Source: Amycolatopsis rubida
GTDB lineage: Bacteria; Actinomycetota; Actinomycetes; Mycobacteriales; Pseudonocardiaceae
Reading direction: 5' to 3'
NCBI RefSeq assembly: GCF_900115345.1
Contig: NZ_FOWC01000018.1
Span: 102,021 to 166,020, forward strand
Length of the DNA: 64,000 bases
Made by a program: the position numbers and the translations under genes. Under the pieces are notes generated by a model. That model worked only from the letters and a program-made list of their open reading frames with translations, was not told the origin of the DNA and did no database searches. Positions 1 through 7,076 of the stretch are shown here, piece by piece. Each line of letters opens with the position of its first letter. The first letter of the stretch is position 1.

Positions 1-393
1 TGGCAACTGCTGGTCGGCGACGAGACCGCGCTGCCGGCGATCGGCGGGATCCTTGAGCGGCTGCCGCAGTCGGCGCGCGCGTCGGTGTACGTCGAGATTC
101 CGGACCGCGCGGAACGACAGACCTTCGAGACCAACGGTGCGGTCGAGGTGCACTGGGTGGTCCGCGGTGCGCGTACGCACGGCGAAGCCCTCGTAGACGC
201 CGTACGCGCGGCCGAGCTGCCTAACGGCACGCCGTACGCGTGGGTCTCCGGAGAAGCAGGCGTCGTGAAGCTCGTTCGGCGGCACCTTCTCCGCGAACGC
301 GGCTTCGACAAGACAGCCATCTGCTTCACCGGCTACTGGCGACAAGGCCTCAGCGAAGAAGCCGCGGGGCGGCAGCAGGCCGAAGCGTCTTAA
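1..393 (+). CDS. siderophore-interacting protein, C-terminal part (5' end outside window)
   Basis: The reading frame is open from the first base, so the gene begins before the window and only about 130 C-terminal residues are seen. They match the NAD(P)H-binding half of the SIP/ViuB family of FAD-dependent ferric-siderophore reductases: LVGDETALPAI near the start of the fragment, then YVEIPD, WVSGEAG and the family-typical ending FTGYWRQG. Family members release iron from ferric siderophores in the cytoplasm. The stop overlaps by 4 bp the stop of the convergent HemD-type gene, leaving no room for a separate terminator. The family call is firm; the substrate is unknown. Confidence 0.88.
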   Translation, partial: WQLLVGDETALPAIGGILERLPQSARASVYVEIPDRAERQTFETNGAVEVHWVVRGARTHGEALVDAVRAAELPNGTPYAWVSGEAGVVKLVRRHLLRERGFDKTAICFTGYWRQGLSEEAAGRQQAEAS

Positions 394-1196
394 CCGAGCT
401 TCGCGACCACCAGCTTCACCAACGCGCCGAGCCGCTGACGCTCCGGCTGCAACGTGCTGATCCCGGCTGTCTCCAACGGTGCCGCGGTCACCGGGCCAAC
501 GCACGCGCAGACGACCGTGCCACCGCGCAGGATCTCGCGCAGCTCCGTGCCGTGGCCGGATTCGTCGGCGAGAGTCAGGAAGTTCGTCGCGGCCGGGGCG
601 CTGGTGAAGACCAACGCGGCCAGTTCTCCGGACAGCACCTCGTGGATCAACGAGAACACCGGCTCCGGATTCGGCGGTGTGTGCCAGCGGTAAGGCTGCA
701 CGGCGAGGACCGACGCCCCGGCCGCGGCGAGCGGCTCGGTGAACTCCGGCAACGGCGCGCCGTGCAGTTGCAGCGCGACGCGTGCGCCCCCGACACCGGC
801 TTCGGTGAGCGCGCCGAACAGCTCGTCGTTGGTTTCGCTGGGCGCGGAGTACTCCTCACGCAGGCCGACGCCCCGCACCGCGCCCACCGCTTTCGGCCCG
901 CGCGCGAAGATGCGCGACCCGGCCAGGGCGTCCAGCAGCGCCTCGCGAAGTCCCCAGCCCTCGGCGGCGTCGAGCCAGCCGCGGAACCCGGCTCCGGTGG
1001 TGACCGCAGTGAGGTCGACCGGCGCGGCGAGCACGGCTTCGGTGCCGCGGCGCAGTTCCGGATCGTCGGCCAGCGGGACGATCGTGATCGTCGGCGCGTG
1101 CCGCACTTCCGCGCCGTGCCGGAGCAACGCGCCGATCAGGTCGTCCGCGCGCCGCTCGGCCGTGACGCCGATCCGCACGCCGTCCAGCTCACCCAT
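390..1196 (-). CDS. uroporphyrinogen-III synthase (HemD-type) without a DNA-binding domain
   Basis: 268 residues of HemD fold, closely resembling the N-terminal domain of the NnaR-like protein at 5620-6747. Shared blocks include RGW(L/I)(D/E)AAEGWGL, RGPKA(V/A)GAVR, ALQLHG and CVGP(V/I)TAAPL. HemD enzymes close hydroxymethylbilane to uroporphyrinogen III, the precursor of haem, sirohaem and cobalamin. The protein ends where the HemD domain ends, so the winged-helix tail of its paralogue is absent. The ATG at 1196 follows a GAGGCA ribosome site. It lies downstream of the WYL gene on the same strand, with 264 bp of degenerate repeats between. It may be a true synthase serving sirohaem for NirB, or a regulator derivative. 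Confidence 0.82.
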   Translation of the reverse strand: MGELDGVRIGVTAERRADDLIGALLRHGAEVRHAPTITIVPLADDPELRRGTEAVLAAPVDLTAVTTGAGFRGWLDAAEGWGLREALLDALAGSRIFARGPKAVGAVRGVGLREEYSAPSETNDELFGALTEAGVGGARVALQLHGAPLPEFTEPLAAAGASVLAVQPYRWHTPPNPEPVFSLIHEVLSGELAALVFTSAPAATNFLTLADESGHGTELREILRGGTVVCACVGPVTAAPLETAGISTLQPERQRLGALVKLVVAKLG

Positions 1197-1460
1197 TCGC
1201 TTGCCTCATCTCTCACGAAACCCGCCGGGCTGCCCACAGCACACCGCCCGAGAAACCTCCACGCCACTCCGCCGCAGCGCCCCGCCCAGCTCACCTCTCT
1301 ACTCGTCCCATTCCGGCGAAGCCGTGCCGGCCAGCCGAGCCCCGCCACTGCCATCTCCGCGCCGCAGCAACACCCTGATCAGCTCACCCCATCTCCGGCG
1401 AAGACGTGCCGGGCAGCCAGCCGAACCCACGCACTACGCCGCGACACCACTCCGTCCAGC
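1197..1460. repeat. intergenic region built from degenerate copies of a gene-start sequence
   Basis: No gene is supported here. CAGCTC, the complement of the GAGCTG in the downstream gene's start ATGGGTGAGCTG, recurs at 1185, 1287, 1380 and 1457. Copies at 1181-1205 and 1453-1477 agree at 21 of 25 positions. A second pair, starting near 1311 and 1391, shares CCGGCGAAGNCGTGCCGG and flanking bases. The region therefore looks like decayed partial duplications of the HemD-gene start, ending on the WYL stop codon. Confidence 0.55.
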
Positions 1461-2438
1461 TCATCCATATGCCTGCCCCATCTCCCGGATCGCCGCCGCC
1501 AGCTCCATCCGCAGCTCCTCTGGCGCGAGCACCTCCAGATGCGGTCCGAACCGCAGCAGTTCGCCGATCGCCGCTTCGCCCGGTTCGACCGGCAGGTCGA
1601 TCGTCAACCATCCGTCGCTGTCCGGTTCCGCTCCGGCGGCGACTGCCTCGCGAAGCGCGCGAGCGCCGACGCTGCCCACGTAGAACGGTACGAGAGCTTG
1701 GGCCCGCGGCGAGAGGCGGACTGTCGCCTTTCGGGGGTACATCCGGCGTTCGAACTGCTCCGACCACTCCTGCCAGTAACGAGCGAGGTCGAATTCCGCC
1801 GGTCGCTCGAACTCCTCGCCGAGGTCGGTCAGCTCGTGGATGCGCGAAATCCGGTAGGTGCGATCGGTCCCCTCGCACCGGGCGGCGAGGTACCAGTTGC
1901 CTGCTTTGAGGATCAGCCCGAGCGGCTCCAGCACTCGCTCGACCTCGCGCTGACCCCACCGTTCGTACCGGACGCGGATCCGCCGCGCGGCCCACACCGC
2001 GTCCGCGACCGCCGACAGCGCCGGCAGGCTTTCGATGCCGCGATGCCAGCCGGGAACGTCGAGGTAGAACCGTTCGGCGACACGACCGGCGCGGCCGCGC
2101 AGCTCGTGGGGCAACGCGGCGTACAGCTTGAGCTGCGCCGCTGCCAGCACCGTGCCGAGCCCCAGCTCCGCGGCCGCCACCGGAAGTCCGGCCAGCGCCA
2201 GCGACTGGGCTTCGTCCTCGTTCAGACCGGTCAGCCGGGTCCGGTAGCCGTCGACGAGCTGGTAGCCGCCACTGCGGCCGCGATCGGCGTACACCGGCAC
2301 GCCCGAGGCCGACAGCGCCTCGATGTCCCGGTACACCGTCCGGACCGAAACCTCCAGCTCAGCGGCCAGTTCCTCGGCGGTCATCCGGCCGCGGTCCTGC
2401 AGCAGGAGAAGCACGGTGAGCAAACGGCCGGCACGCAT
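1461..2438 (-). CDS. WYL-domain transcriptional regulator (HTH_11 plus WYL)
   Basis: 325 residues. The N-terminus is a DeoR/HTH_11 winged helix (MRAGRLLTVLLLLQDRG, then VSVRTVYRDIEALSASGVPV around residues 30-47). A WYL domain follows in the centre (RVLEPLGLILKAGNWYLAA, with the eponymous W-Y-L). Proteins of this type bind DNA as dimers and respond to small ligands or nucleic acid through the WYL domain. The gene is divergent from a DUF3224 gene, and a 25-bp near-palindrome lies between the two starts. Self-regulation and control of the neighbour are inferred from that arrangement. The ligand is unknown. Confidence 0.88.
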   Translation of the reverse strand: MRAGRLLTVLLLLQDRGRMTAEELAAELEVSVRTVYRDIEALSASGVPVYADRGRSGGYQLVDGYRTRLTGLNEDEAQSLALAGLPVAAAELGLGTVLAAAQLKLYAALPHELRGRAGRVAERFYLDVPGWHRGIESLPALSAVADAVWAARRIRVRYERWGQREVERVLEPLGLILKAGNWYLAARCEGTDRTYRISRIHELTDLGEEFERPAEFDLARYWQEWSEQFERRMYPRKATVRLSPRAQALVPFYVGSVGARALREAVAAGAEPDSDGWLTIDLPVEPGEAAIGELLRFGPHLEVLAPEELRMELAAAIREMGQAYG

Positions 2439-2456
2439 GCGGCAAGTATGACTGAA

Positions 2457-2481
2457 ATACCTGACACAAGATGGCAGGTAT
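2457..2481. promoter_or_regulatory. probable operator of the WYL regulator
   Basis: Inverted repeat with core ACCTGACA-N5-TGGCAGGT (2459-2479). Two further paired bases on each side give 10-bp arms with one mismatch. It lies 18 bp upstream of the WYL start (2438) and 19 bp before the preferred DUF3224 start (2501). It would cover an alternative ATG at 2471, which argues for 2501 as the real start. Position and symmetry are seen; binding by the adjacent regulator is inferred. Confidence 0.6.
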
Positions 2482-2500
2482 GGGTGATGGGGTGAGCGGC

Positions 2501-2896
2501 ATGGACACGTTTGGCATGACGAAGTGGGAAGAGCACGTGGCGAGCGGCGAGGAGGGCGGCCCGCGCGTCGCCTGCGTGCACGCCGCGATGGAGTACTCCG
2601 GCGTGATCCAGGGTGCGGCCACGGGCGACTACCTGCTGTACTACCCGGGCGAGGGCTACGACGGCGGCGCGACCACGTCGCCGGGCTACGACCGGTTCGA
2701 CGGCACTGTCGACGGCCGCCGCGGCACGTTCGTCGTCCGCCAGGAGTGGAGCTTCGATCCGAAGAGCATCAGCTCGAAATTCGAGGTCGTGCCGGGCTCT
2801 GGGACCGGCGAACTGGCAGCCATCGGCGGCACCGGCACAGTGCACGGGGTGCTGGGCGAGCCGACCGTGTCCTACACCTTCGACTACACGCTCTGA
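2501..2896 (+). CDS. DUF3224 domain-containing protein
   Basis: 131 residues from the ATG at 2501, which has GGGGTGAG just upstream. An ATG at 2471 would lie inside the palindromic operator. Typical DUF3224 features are a beta-rich fold with the conserved stretch GRRGTFVVRQEWSF followed by GTGELAAIGGTGT and a YTFDY end. The family has no established biochemical role and often sits beside WYL or YafY-type regulators in actinobacteria. Eleven bases separate it from the next gene, so the two are probably co-transcribed. Confidence 0.82.
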   Translation: MDTFGMTKWEEHVASGEEGGPRVACVHAAMEYSGVIQGAATGDYLLYYPGEGYDGGATTSPGYDRFDGTVDGRRGTFVVRQEWSFDPKSISSKFEVVPGSGTGELAAIGGTGTVHGVLGEPTVSYTFDYTL

Positions 2897-2907
2897 AGGA
2901 GGCCGGG

Positions 2908-4026
2908 ATGCTGGAGGTGCCGCGAGAACAGGCGCTGGCGTACCGGATCGCCGAGCAGGGACTGCACCGCTCTGTCGCCGATCCGCACGACCTGCCGCTG
3001 CTGGACCTCGGACTGCAGGACAGCATGCGTGACACCGCCCTGCTCTCGCTGGCGGCGCGGATGCCGGATCCGGTCACCCCGGAGTCCCTTGTGGACGACC
3101 AGCGGCTCGCACTGGTGTGGTCGCATCGCGGGGCACCGCACTTCCACCGGCGCGCGGATTTGCCGGAGCTGGCAGCCGCCTTGATACCGATCGACGATCC
3201 GGACGCGCTGGCGCGGATGTTGTGGCAGAAGAAGGACATCCAAGCGGCTGACGAGTCCCCTGTGGACATTGTGTTCACCACCGCGCGGGCGATCCGCAAG
3301 GTGGTCACCAAGCCGATGACCAAGGGCATGGTGAGCGGAGAAATCACGAAGCTGCTGCCGCCCTCGTTCAGCCGGTGGTGCCGCGGCTGCAACGCCACTC
3401 ATGTGCACGAGCAGCTCATGCGTATCGCTTCGCTCCACGGCGGGACGCGGCTCGAAGCCGGGCAGAGTCCCGCGACACTCGCGCCGCTGGAGGGTCGCGG
3501 ACGGATGTCCACCCGTCCGGTTCCGGCGGCGGTTTCGCGGGTGCTTGAGCAGTACTTGCGCTTCAACGGACCCGCGACCTCGGGTGACGCGGCTGGTTTT
3601 GCCGGCACGGCTAGGACGTGCGTAACCGAGACTTGGCCTTCCGCGGTCACCGAGGTCAAGGTGGACAGCCGACGGGCCTTCATCCCGGATGATCGGTTGG
3701 CCGCGTTGGAGAACCCGCCCTCGCCTGCCGGAGTACGTCTGTTGCCGCCGCTCGATCCGTACACGCAGGGCCGCGACAAGGCCGTCCTCGTTCCGGACAA
3801 AGCGCGGGCGAAAGAGGTGTGGAAAATTCTCGGCAGCCCTGGCGCGTTATTAGTCGACGGCGAAATTCTGGGCACTTGGCGTATGAAGGCTTCCGGCAAA
3901 CGGCTGGCTTTCACGCTGGCCGAATTCGATCCGCTCCGCCGCTCGGACCGCGCGGCGGCCGAGGACGAGGCAGGCCGTGCCGCGTCCGCGCGGGGCTACC
4001 AGGACTTTTCCGTGACCTGGGCTTGA
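2908..4026 (+). CDS. winged-helix DNA-binding domain protein (AlkZ/HTH_42-like)
   Basis: 372 residues. The ATG at 2908 follows a strong GAAGGAGG site, and longer in-frame upstream codons are ignored. Typical of this family are the early DLPLLDLGLQDS region, the middle FTTARAIRKVV and the late LLPPLDPYTQGRDK / LLVDGEILGTWR stretch. The fold is shared with AlkZ/YcaQ DNA glycosylases that unhook crosslinks, but most actinobacterial members have no proven activity and I cannot point to a catalytic QxQ-type motif. Glycosylase function is therefore not claimed. Confidence 0.75.
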   Translation: MLEVPREQALAYRIAEQGLHRSVADPHDLPLLDLGLQDSMRDTALLSLAARMPDPVTPESLVDDQRLALVWSHRGAPHFHRRADLPELAAALIPIDDPDALARMLWQKKDIQAADESPVDIVFTTARAIRKVVTKPMTKGMVSGEITKLLPPSFSRWCRGCNATHVHEQLMRIASLHGGTRLEAGQSPATLAPLEGRGRMSTRPVPAAVSRVLEQYLRFNGPATSGDAAGFAGTARTCVTETWPSAVTEVKVDSRRAFIPDDRLAALENPPSPAGVRLLPPLDPYTQGRDKAVLVPDKARAKEVWKILGSPGALLVDGEILGTWRMKASGKRLAFTLAEFDPLRRSDRAAAEDEAGRAASARGYQDFSVTWA

Positions 4027-4047
4027 CCGGCGGGCTAGAGTTCGGAC

Positions 4048-4998
4048 GTGCTGAAATGGCTGCTCGACTCAGACCCGACGCTGCGCTGGCAGGTCGAACG
4101 GGACTTAGCGGACGCGCCGCCCGAGGTCTGGACGGCCACCCGGCACCAGATCGCGACCGAGGGCTTCGGCGCGCAACTCCTCGCCCGGCAGGACCCGGAC
4201 CGACAATGGGCGGGCGGCGCTTTCTTCCCCGCGCGATTCGAGCCCGGCCCCGATAGCGGACAGCCGTGGACGGCCACCACCTGGTCGCTCAATATGCTGC
4301 GCGAATGGGGCATGGATCCGGCGGTGCTGCGCGCTAACCGAACTGCCGAATTGATCGCCGAGAATTCCCGATGGGAATACGACAATCTGCCGTACTGGGA
4401 CGGCGAGGTCGACGTCTGCATCAATGCCTGGACGCTCGCGAACGGCGGCTGGCTCGGCGTCGACGTCTCCCGCCTCGCCCATTGGTTCCCCGAGCACCAG
4501 TTGGCCGACGGCGGCTGGAACTGCGAATGGGTCGACGGGTCGAAGCGCTCGTCCTTCCACTCGACGCTGAACGCGATGAAGGGTTTGCTCGCCTACGACA
4601 TCGCGACCGGCGGCACCGACGAGACGCACGCCGCCCGCCGCGCCGGTGAGGAGTATCTGCTGGAGCGTCGTCTGCTCTACCGGCTTTCGACCGGCGAGCA
4701 GGTGGCGTCCTGGGTCGACCACTTCGCGTACCCCGTGCGGTGGCACTACAGCGCGATCAACGCCCTCGAATATTTCCGCGAAGCCGCCATCGTGGACGAC
4801 ATTCCGCCTGACCCGCGTCTCGCCGATGCCGTGGAACGGGTTCGCGCCGCCCGACAGCCGGACGGAACCTGGTTGCAGGACGGCCGATCGCGCGGCGACA
4901 TGTGGTTCGAGGTCGACGTCCCGGCCGGGGAGCCTTCGAAGTGGCTGACGCTGTACGGCACCCGAATTCTGTCCTGGTGGGACTCGGCACAGTCCTAA
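4048..4998 (+). CDS. squalene-cyclase/prenyltransferase-like alpha-toroid protein
   Basis: 316 residues from a GTG start. The sequence is rich in helices with repeated tryptophan/glycine motifs reminiscent of alpha/alpha-toroid proteins: PWTATTWSLNMLREWG, then EHQLADGGWNCEW near residue 150, and ARQPDGTWLQDGR near 270. The QxxDGGW type of motif is the hallmark of squalene cyclase and prenyltransferase beta repeats. The protein is half the length of a real squalene-hopene cyclase and shows no DxDD catalytic motif, so cyclase activity is doubtful. It overlaps the convergent gene by 4 bp. Confidence 0.6.
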   Translation: MLKWLLDSDPTLRWQVERDLADAPPEVWTATRHQIATEGFGAQLLARQDPDRQWAGGAFFPARFEPGPDSGQPWTATTWSLNMLREWGMDPAVLRANRTAELIAENSRWEYDNLPYWDGEVDVCINAWTLANGGWLGVDVSRLAHWFPEHQLADGGWNCEWVDGSKRSSFHSTLNAMKGLLAYDIATGGTDETHAARRAGEEYLLERRLLYRLSTGEQVASWVDHFAYPVRWHYSAINALEYFREAAIVDDIPPDPRLADAVERVRAARQPDGTWLQDGRSRGDMWFEVDVPAGEPSKWLTLYGTRILSWWDSAQS

Positions 4999-5609
4999 CG
5001 GGACCGTGCGACGCGAAAGCCGACGTCGTCCACCCGGAACGTCGGGTGACTCCGGCGACGCACCGACACCCGGACGCTCCAGTGCTCGTCCGCCCAGCCG
5101 CCGCCCTTGAGCACCCGGTACTCGCCGTAGACCGCCGGGTCGTAGAGATCCCAGCACCAGTCCCAGGTGTTGCCAAGCAAATCATAAGCGCCCCAGGCAT
5201 TCGGACGCTTCTCGCCGGGCGGATGCAGCCGACCTCCGGAGTTCCCTTCGTACCAGGCGATCTCGTCCAGGTCTCCGTACCTCGGGCCCTCGGTGCCCGC
5301 TCGGCAGGCGTGCTCCCATTCGGCTTCACCAGGCAACCGGTAGCCGGGTGCCGACCGATCCCATTCCACTTCGCCGCCTTCAAGCCGATACGCCGGTGCC
5401 AGTCCGTCCCGTTCGGACAGTGTGTTGCAGAACCGCACCGCGTCCAACCAGGACACTTCGACGGCAGGCAGACCATCGCCGCCGTTGTATTGCTCCTGGG
5501 TGACCGGGAACGCACCAAGCTCGAACGCGGGCACGTCGACTGTCCAGCTACGTTCTGTCCGCCGGTCGGTGAGCCGCACCCTTCCCGGCGGAATCGGGAC
5601 CATCCGCAC
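4995..5609 (-). CDS. formylglycine-generating-enzyme (SUMF1) fold protein lacking catalytic cysteines
   Basis: 204 residues with the FGE-sulfatase fold signatures in order: MVPIPPGRV, PVTQEQYN, EVSWLDAVRFCN, YRLPGEAEWEHACRAG, NAWGAYDLLGNTWDWC and a GFRVARS end. The C-terminal region that normally carries the two copper-binding catalytic cysteines reads KGGGWADEHWSVRV with no cysteine. It is unlikely to make formylglycine. It begins 10 bp after the NnaR stop on the same strand, so it appears to be the last gene of the nitrate operon. The first codon could be GTG 5609 or ATG 5603. Confidence 0.78.
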   Translation of the reverse strand: MRMVPIPPGRVRLTDRRTERSWTVDVPAFELGAFPVTQEQYNGGDGLPAVEVSWLDAVRFCNTLSERDGLAPAYRLEGGEVEWDRSAPGYRLPGEAEWEHACRAGTEGPRYGDLDEIAWYEGNSGGRLHPPGEKRPNAWGAYDLLGNTWDWCWDLYDPAVYGEYRVLKGGGWADEHWSVRVSVRRRSHPTFRVDDVGFRVARSR

Positions 5610-5619
5610 CGTGCCGAGG

Positions 5620-6747
5620 CTAGCCGATCAACGCGGGGGTGTCGCCGGGATTCACCGCCAGCCGATAACCGCGCTTGACCACTGTCTGCACCACACCGGT
5701 ACCGCCGAGGGACGTCCGCAACCGGCCGATCGCCGTCTCCACCGCGTGCCCCTCGCCGCCGGACGGAAGCTCGACGGACAACTCCCGTCGCGCGACCACC
5801 CGGCCGGGCTCCCGTGCGAGGGCGCGCAGAAGCGCCATCGGGGCTGGAGCGATCTCGCGCCATTCGCCGTCGACCAGCGCGCCAGTGCCACGGATCTGCA
5901 ACACATGACCGGCGGCGTACAACGTCGGCGAAGCAGTGGCCAACGCGTCCGCGACGGTTCTCGCCAGCGCACCGATCCGCGACCGTCTCGGTTGGACAGT
6001 CGGGATGCCCAGCGAGGCGAGCGGCGCGGCTGTGATCGGACCCACACACGCCACGACCACGCGGCTGCTCAACACCTCGATCAGCGCACCGAGACGACCG
6101 GTCCGCCGCGCCATTGCGACAGTGGACGCGGCAGCGGGCGCGCTCGTGAACGGCAACGCGTCGATTGTTCCTTCCAGGACCGCGTCCAACAGCCGGTCGA
6201 GCGGTCCCGGATCTGCCGGAGCCACCCATCGATACACCGGGATCTCGATCACCTCAGCGCCGGCCTGCCGAAGAGCGTGCGCGAAGTACGGCAGCGGCTC
6301 ACCGTGCAACTGCAGCGCAATCCGTCGTCCGTCTATTCCGGACTGCGTTAGGTACTGCAACAGCTCCGCGCTGCTTTCCGACGCGGGCGAGTAGTCCTCT
6401 GCCAACCCGGCCGCCCGCACCGCCCCAGCTGCCTTCGGACCCCGAGTCAGCAGCGAAGCGTTCGACAGATGATCGAGCACCTTCTCGCCGAGACCCCAGC
6501 CCTCCGCAGCCTCAATCCAACCGCGAAAGCCGATCCCGGTCGTCGCCACCACCATGTCCACCGGCGACTCCAGCAACCGCATCGTCGCCGCGTGCAGTTC
6601 AGTGTCGTCGGCCAGCGGCACGATCCGGATCGCCGGTCCATACCGGACGGCAGCACCCTGGCGCACCAGCAGCGCGCCCAATTCCTCAGCCCGGCGCGCT
6701 GCCGTGATTCCCACCGTGAACCCGGCCAGTGGCCGGACGTCCGTCAC
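5620..6747 (-). CDS. nnaR: NnaR-like protein: HemD domain fused to a winged-helix DNA-binding domain
   Basis: 375 residues from a GTG overlapping the nirD stop. Residues 1-270 are a uroporphyrinogen-III-synthase domain (RGPKAAGAVRAAGL, ALQLHG, CVGPITAAPL). The last 100 residues are an OmpR-type winged helix (LLRALAREPGRVV, then VETAIGRLRTSLG and TVVKRGYRL). This fusion is the architecture of NnaR, described in streptomycetes and mycobacteria as an activator of nitrate/nitrite assimilation genes. Its place directly behind nirBD supports that role. Whether the HemD half is catalytic cannot be told here. The N-terminal half is paralogous to the protein at 390-1196. Confidence 0.85.
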   Translation of the reverse strand: MTDVRPLAGFTVGITAARRAEELGALLVRQGAAVRYGPAIRIVPLADDTELHAATMRLLESPVDMVVATTGIGFRGWIEAAEGWGLGEKVLDHLSNASLLTRGPKAAGAVRAAGLAEDYSPASESSAELLQYLTQSGIDGRRIALQLHGEPLPYFAHALRQAGAEVIEIPVYRWVAPADPGPLDRLLDAVLEGTIDALPFTSAPAAASTVAMARRTGRLGALIEVLSSRVVVACVGPITAAPLASLGIPTVQPRRSRIGALARTVADALATASPTLYAAGHVLQIRGTGALVDGEWREIAPAPMALLRALAREPGRVVARRELSVELPSGGEGHAVETAIGRLRTSLGGTGVVQTVVKRGYRLAVNPGDTPALIG

Positions 6748-7076
6748 GGCGATCCCACCTCGATCACCCCGTCCCGTAAGCGAACCGGATACACCGGGAC
6801 CGAAACCCCTTCCGCGTCGAGACACGCGCCGCTGCGGAGCGAGAACCGTTCTTTGTAGACCGGCGACGCGACCACCGGCTCTCCCCCGGCGTCGCCGACG
6901 ATACCGCGAGAAAGCACGGCCGCGCCGCTGCACGGGTCCCAATTGGACAGTGCGTACCAACCGTCGCCGGTGTGGAACACCGCGACCTGCCGGTCGTCGA
7001 TCAACGCCGCGGCTCCGGAGAACGCCCGGATCTCCGCGGCCGCGCACACCGCGGTCCAGGATGAGGTCATGGTCAT
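6744..7076 (-). CDS. nirD: nitrite reductase small subunit NirD
   Basis: 110 residues, the normal NirD length. It has a Rieske-like fold (VAVFHTGDGWYALSNWDPCS, then YKERFSLRSGACLD) but lacks the CxH...CxxH ligands of true Rieske proteins, as usual for NirD. It partners NirB in assimilatory NADH-nitrite reductase in the cytoplasm. Its ATG overlaps the nirB stop by 4 bp (ATGA) and its stop overlaps the nnaR start, so the three genes are translationally coupled. Confidence 0.92.
   Translation of the reverse strand: MTMTSSWTAVCAAAEIRAFSGAAALIDDRQVAVFHTGDGWYALSNWDPCSGAAVLSRGIVGDAGGEPVVASPVYKERFSLRSGACLDAEGVSVPVYPVRLRDGVIEVGSP

Noticed and set aside
2524..2907. Extended start for the winged-helix gene inside the DUF3224 gene
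   Set aside because: The ATG at 2908 has a strong ribosome site and the family N-terminus; the extension is antiphase to DUF3224 and Arg-rich.
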